DNA of 64,000 bases, from contig NZ_LZSO01000036.1 in assembly GCF_001665785.1 (NCBI RefSeq), positions 62,001-126,000 on the forward strand. Reading direction: 5' to 3'. The translations under genes and the position numbers were made by a program. Below the pieces are notes generated by a model. The model did no database searches. It was not told where the DNA came from and saw nothing but the letters and a program-made list of their open reading frames with translations. This document shows positions 61,908 through 64,000 of this stretch, in pieces (position 1 is the first letter of the stretch; the number at the start of each line of letters is the position of its first letter). The stretch is from Mycolicibacterium peregrinum. GTDB taxonomy: Bacteria > Actinomycetota > Actinomycetes > Mycobacteriales > Mycobacteriaceae.

Positions 61908-63068
61908 GTGGAAACAGTGCTCATTGTGGGAGCCGGGGTGGCCGGATCTACCGCGGCGTACTGGCTGGCTCGGTCGGGAATGGCGGTCACCGTCGTGGAA
62001 CGCGCCAGTGGAGACCGGTCCAGCGGCAGTCCGGTCGATGTGCGGGGTCCCGCCTACGACGTCGCGGAACGGATGGGCGTGCTGCCTGCGCTCAGGTCTG
62101 CGGCAACCCGTGCCACCGGGATCGGCGCGGTCGACCGCCGCGGCCGGCGGATCGGGTGGGCGCCGATGCAATGGGGAGATGGGATCGAGATTCCCCGTAG
62201 CGACCTTGCCTCGATCCTGGCCGATGCCGGTCGCAACGCCGCCGAGTTCCGATACGGCGACACGGTCACCGCGTTCGACCAGACTGCGGCGGGGGTAGAG
62301 GTCGGCTTCGAATGTGCGAAGCCTCAGCAGTTCGATCTGGTGGTCGGTGCCGATGGATTGCACTCGCGGGTAAGGGAATTGGCGTTCGGTGGAGGGCTTG
62401 TCGAACATCTCGGAATGTACGTCGCCACCGTGGACCTGGCCGACGAGGTCGAAGGCGACACCGTCTTCATGTACAACGAGCCCGGACGCCTGGCGGCGGT
62501 ACACCCGGCGACCGGCCGCGGGATCGCCGCGTTCATCTTCCGCCATCCGGCGCTGCCGGACTTCGACCATCGCGACTCGTCGGCGCACAGAGACGTCGTC
62601 GCCCGCACTTACGCCGGCATGGGGTGGCAGGTACCCGACCTGCTGCGGCAGGTGCGGGAGGCGCCCGACATCTATTTCGACTCGGTCAGCCGTGTCCGTA
62701 TGGACACCTGGTCGTGCGGGCGGATCGTTCTGCTCGGTGACGCGGCCTCGTGTGTATCGCTCCTCGGGGACGGATCGAGCCTGGCGATTGCCGGTGCGGC
62801 AACACTTTCCGAGTGCGTGGCGGCCTACCGGGACGACCCCTCGAAAGCACTGCACGAATATGAACGCCGGCACCGGCGACTCGTGATGCCGCGGCAACGC
62901 TGGATGGGGCCGGGTTCCCGGGTGATCGTCCCGGCCAGTGCTGCCGGCGTGCTGGCACGCAATACCGCACTGCGCGTGACCGGCGGTATTCGACAGGCTC
63001 GTAAACTCACGCGATGCACGCGGAACTCGGCATCGACACCGCCATCACCCTGCTCGCCGCCGGCCTGA
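61908..63068 (+). CDS. FAD-dependent aromatic-type monooxygenase
   Basis: 386 residues, GTG start. 'VLIVGAGVAGSTAAYWLARSGMAVTVVERA' binds FAD, 'DLVVGADGLHSRVREL' is the D-G motif, and 'RIVLLGDAASCVSLLGDGSSLAIAGA' the second FAD motif (G-D). Hydroxylation of an aromatic compound or inactivation of a drug is probable; the N-terminal region is like TetX/2-polyprenylphenol hydroxylases. Its last 55 bases overlap the start of the next membrane-protein gene. Regulated by the divergent TetR. Confidence 0.88.
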   Translation: METVLIVGAGVAGSTAAYWLARSGMAVTVVERASGDRSSGSPVDVRGPAYDVAERMGVLPALRSAATRATGIGAVDRRGRRIGWAPMQWGDGIEIPRSDLASILADAGRNAAEFRYGDTVTAFDQTAAGVEVGFECAKPQQFDLVVGADGLHSRVRELAFGGGLVEHLGMYVATVDLADEVEGDTVFMYNEPGRLAAVHPATGRGIAAFIFRHPALPDFDHRDSSAHRDVVARTYAGMGWQVPDLLRQVREAPDIYFDSVSRVRMDTWSCGRIVLLGDAASCVSLLGDGSSLAIAGAATLSECVAAYRDDPSKALHEYERRHRRLVMPRQRWMGPGSRVIVPASAAGVLARNTALRVTGGIRQARKLTRCTRNSASTPPSPCSPPA

Positions 63069-63445
63069 TCTTCCTGCTGGCCCTGGTGCTGGGGGTGTGG
63101 AAGTACCGTCAGATGGCCACCAGCGAGAACCACCTGGCCCACCCGTACGTCGACATCGCCCACCGGGCCGCGCTGCTGTACTCCTTCGCGACGCTGCTGG
63201 TCGCCGTCTTCGTCGAACTCAGCGCCTGGCCCACCTGGGTCAACCTCACCGCCGCCATGGTGCTCGTGCTGTTCTTCGTCGTCGCCATCGCCGCCTACAT
63301 CGAGCACGGTGCCAAGCGCGACACCACCAACCAGTTCGAACACCCCACCGGCGCACTGCACGCCGGGATGATCGCGCTCATCGTCGGCGAGATCGGTGGG
63401 TTCGCCGTACTGCTCGCGGGATTCATTGCCGGACAGTTCTTTTAG
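63014..63445 (+). CDS. Four-helix membrane protein of unknown function
   Basis: 143 residues with four hydrophobic helices (about 8-28, 52-72, 78-97, 117-140) and His in the loops ('SENHLAHPYVDIAHRAAL'). No family is recognised with confidence; resembles small uncharacterised actinobacterial membrane proteins. ATG at 63014 lies inside the monooxygenase frame; the 55-bp overlap is longer than is typical, so that gene's C-terminal extension may be a drift product. Confidence 0.68.
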   Translation: MHAELGIDTAITLLAAGLIFLLALVLGVWKYRQMATSENHLAHPYVDIAHRAALLYSFATLLVAVFVELSAWPTWVNLTAAMVLVLFFVVAIAAYIEHGAKRDTTNQFEHPTGALHAGMIALIVGEIGGFAVLLAGFIAGQFF

Positions 63446-63460
63446 CACGCGCAACTACTT

Positions 63461-64000
63461 CTAGTAGGGCAGCGTCGGCATCTCCAGACCGGGATCACGC
63501 CCGACCAGCACGCCGCGGGTCAGCATCGCGTTACCGAACCGCTGCCGCACCTCGTCGATGGCACCGTCGATCGCGACCGGATCGGGTTCGGAGTCGAAAG
63601 GCAGCTCCAACTGCTGGCTGCCCTGGTGGTCGATGTTGGACACCGCGAACCCGATCAGGGTGAGCCCACGCTCGGCGATCAGGGGAGCTGCGGCCGTCAC
63701 CAGTGCGCGGGCCGCGGCCAGGATCGCGTCGGTCGATGCGGTGGCCCGGGGCAGGGTGTGCGACCGGGTGGCCCGGCCGAAATCATCGAAGCGCAAACGC
63801 AATACAACGGTGCGGCCGGTCCGGCCGGCCCCGCGCATCCTGCGGGTGATGCGGTCGACGAGGTTGACCACCACGACATCCACCTCCGCGGCCGACATCG
63901 TATTGCCGCGCCGGCCGAGCGCGCGTTGGGCGCCGACCGAACTGCGCCGGACCCCCGTCGTCACCCGGCGTCGGTCGATGTTGCGCGACAACGCATACAG
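63461..64000 (-). CDS. Y-family DNA polymerase IV, C-terminal part (5' end beyond window)
   Basis: About 180 residues are visible and the frame stays open to the right edge, so the catalytic palm is outside. The visible part is the little-finger domain: 'SVGAQRALGRRG' after the thumb, 'VVLRLRFDDFGRATRSHTLPRAT' and 'LTLIGFAVSNID'. The clamp-binding motif Q-L-E-L-P-F follows, then an unusual ~40-residue tail. DinB/DinX-type translesion synthesis is expected. Which mycobacterial paralogue (DinX or DinP) cannot be fixed from the C terminus alone; the DinX branch is favoured by the extra tail. Confidence 0.85.
   Translation of the reverse strand: MYALSRNIDRRRVTTGVRRSSVGAQRALGRRGNTMSAAEVDVVVVNLVDRITRRMRGAGRTGRTVVLRLRFDDFGRATRSHTLPRATASTDAILAAARALVTAAAPLIAERGLTLIGFAVSNIDHQGSQQLELPFDSEPDPVAIDGAIDEVRQRFGNAMLTRGVLVGRDPGLEMPTLPY

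Overview
The window is GC-rich, densely coded actinobacterial chromosome. It reads as a fast-growing mycobacterium (Mycolicibacterium-like). The evidence is an EspC-type ESX secretion target, many F420/flavin split-barrel (FDOR/PPOX) and LLM enzymes, a TreS-Mak pair, paired FadE subunits, a CYP138 neighbourhood laid out as in M. tuberculosis Rv0135c-Rv0139, a 13E12-type HNH protein behind a mycobacterial SOS box, and GltBD. I see no rRNA, tRNA, CRISPR array, insertion sequence or prophage. Nearly everything is chromosomal core or flexible metabolic DNA. All functions are inferred from sequence recognition; no database search was run.

Layout. 0-7.7 kb: a truncated ESX-type pair, a PPOX flavoprotein, a secreted protein, a four-gene Fe3+/polyamine/thiamine-type ABC importer (lipoprotein, two permeases, ATPase), then a minus-strand run (phosphoribosyltransferase, HugZ-like protein, HTH-like protein). 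7.8-12.4 kb: treS-mak (trehalose to maltose-1-phosphate) and an MFS exporter. 12.4-16.9 kb: a heteromeric acyl-CoA dehydrogenase pair and a MarR-controlled DrrAB-type efflux operon. 17-20.7 kb: a GlgX debranching enzyme, an atypical crotonase and PncA. 20.7-24.6 kb: a tightly coupled four-gene membrane operon of unknown function with a cupredoxin-like lipoprotein and a 53-residue one-helix protein. 24.5-26.7 kb: tandem DUF427, small secreted protein, papain-like-fold protein, PPOX enzyme. 26.8-31.2 kb: glycosyltransferase, methyltransferase, alpha-toroid protein, a second methyltransferase and a TetR, linked by a shared GGACAC(A/G)TGTCC operator.

31.2-36.7 kb: TetR/CYP138, MsrA, a secreted protein, then a KstR-boxed NTF2/SDR pair and an LCM-type methyltransferase closed by a strong terminator. 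36.7-45.0 kb: small secreted protein, DUF4262, SOS-boxed HNH protein, SRPBCC, aldo-keto reductase, DUF427, AlkA-like glycosylase, Dps, MBL-fold protein, aquaporin and hotdog thioesterase. 45.1-47.2 kb: a CopB-type copper ATPase behind a CsoR/RicR-like palindrome. 47.2-55.4 kb: gltBD, a GT87 mannosyltransferase-like protein and a 46-residue ORF. 55.4-64 kb: LLM oxidoreductase, aldehyde dehydrogenase, SulP transporter, DCC protein, PHP protein, YiaA-like protein, a TetR/FAD-monooxygenase divergent pair with a 32-bp operator, a membrane protein, and the 3' part of a Y-family polymerase.

The best candidates for undescribed biology are the coupled membrane/cupredoxin operon (20.7-24.6 kb), the TetR-linked glycosyltransferase/methyltransferase/toroid cluster (26.8-31.2 kb), the KstR-boxed NTF2-SDR pair (34.2-35.8 kb), and a near-identical element lying upstream of two unrelated small secreted-protein genes (25.7 and 37.0 kb).
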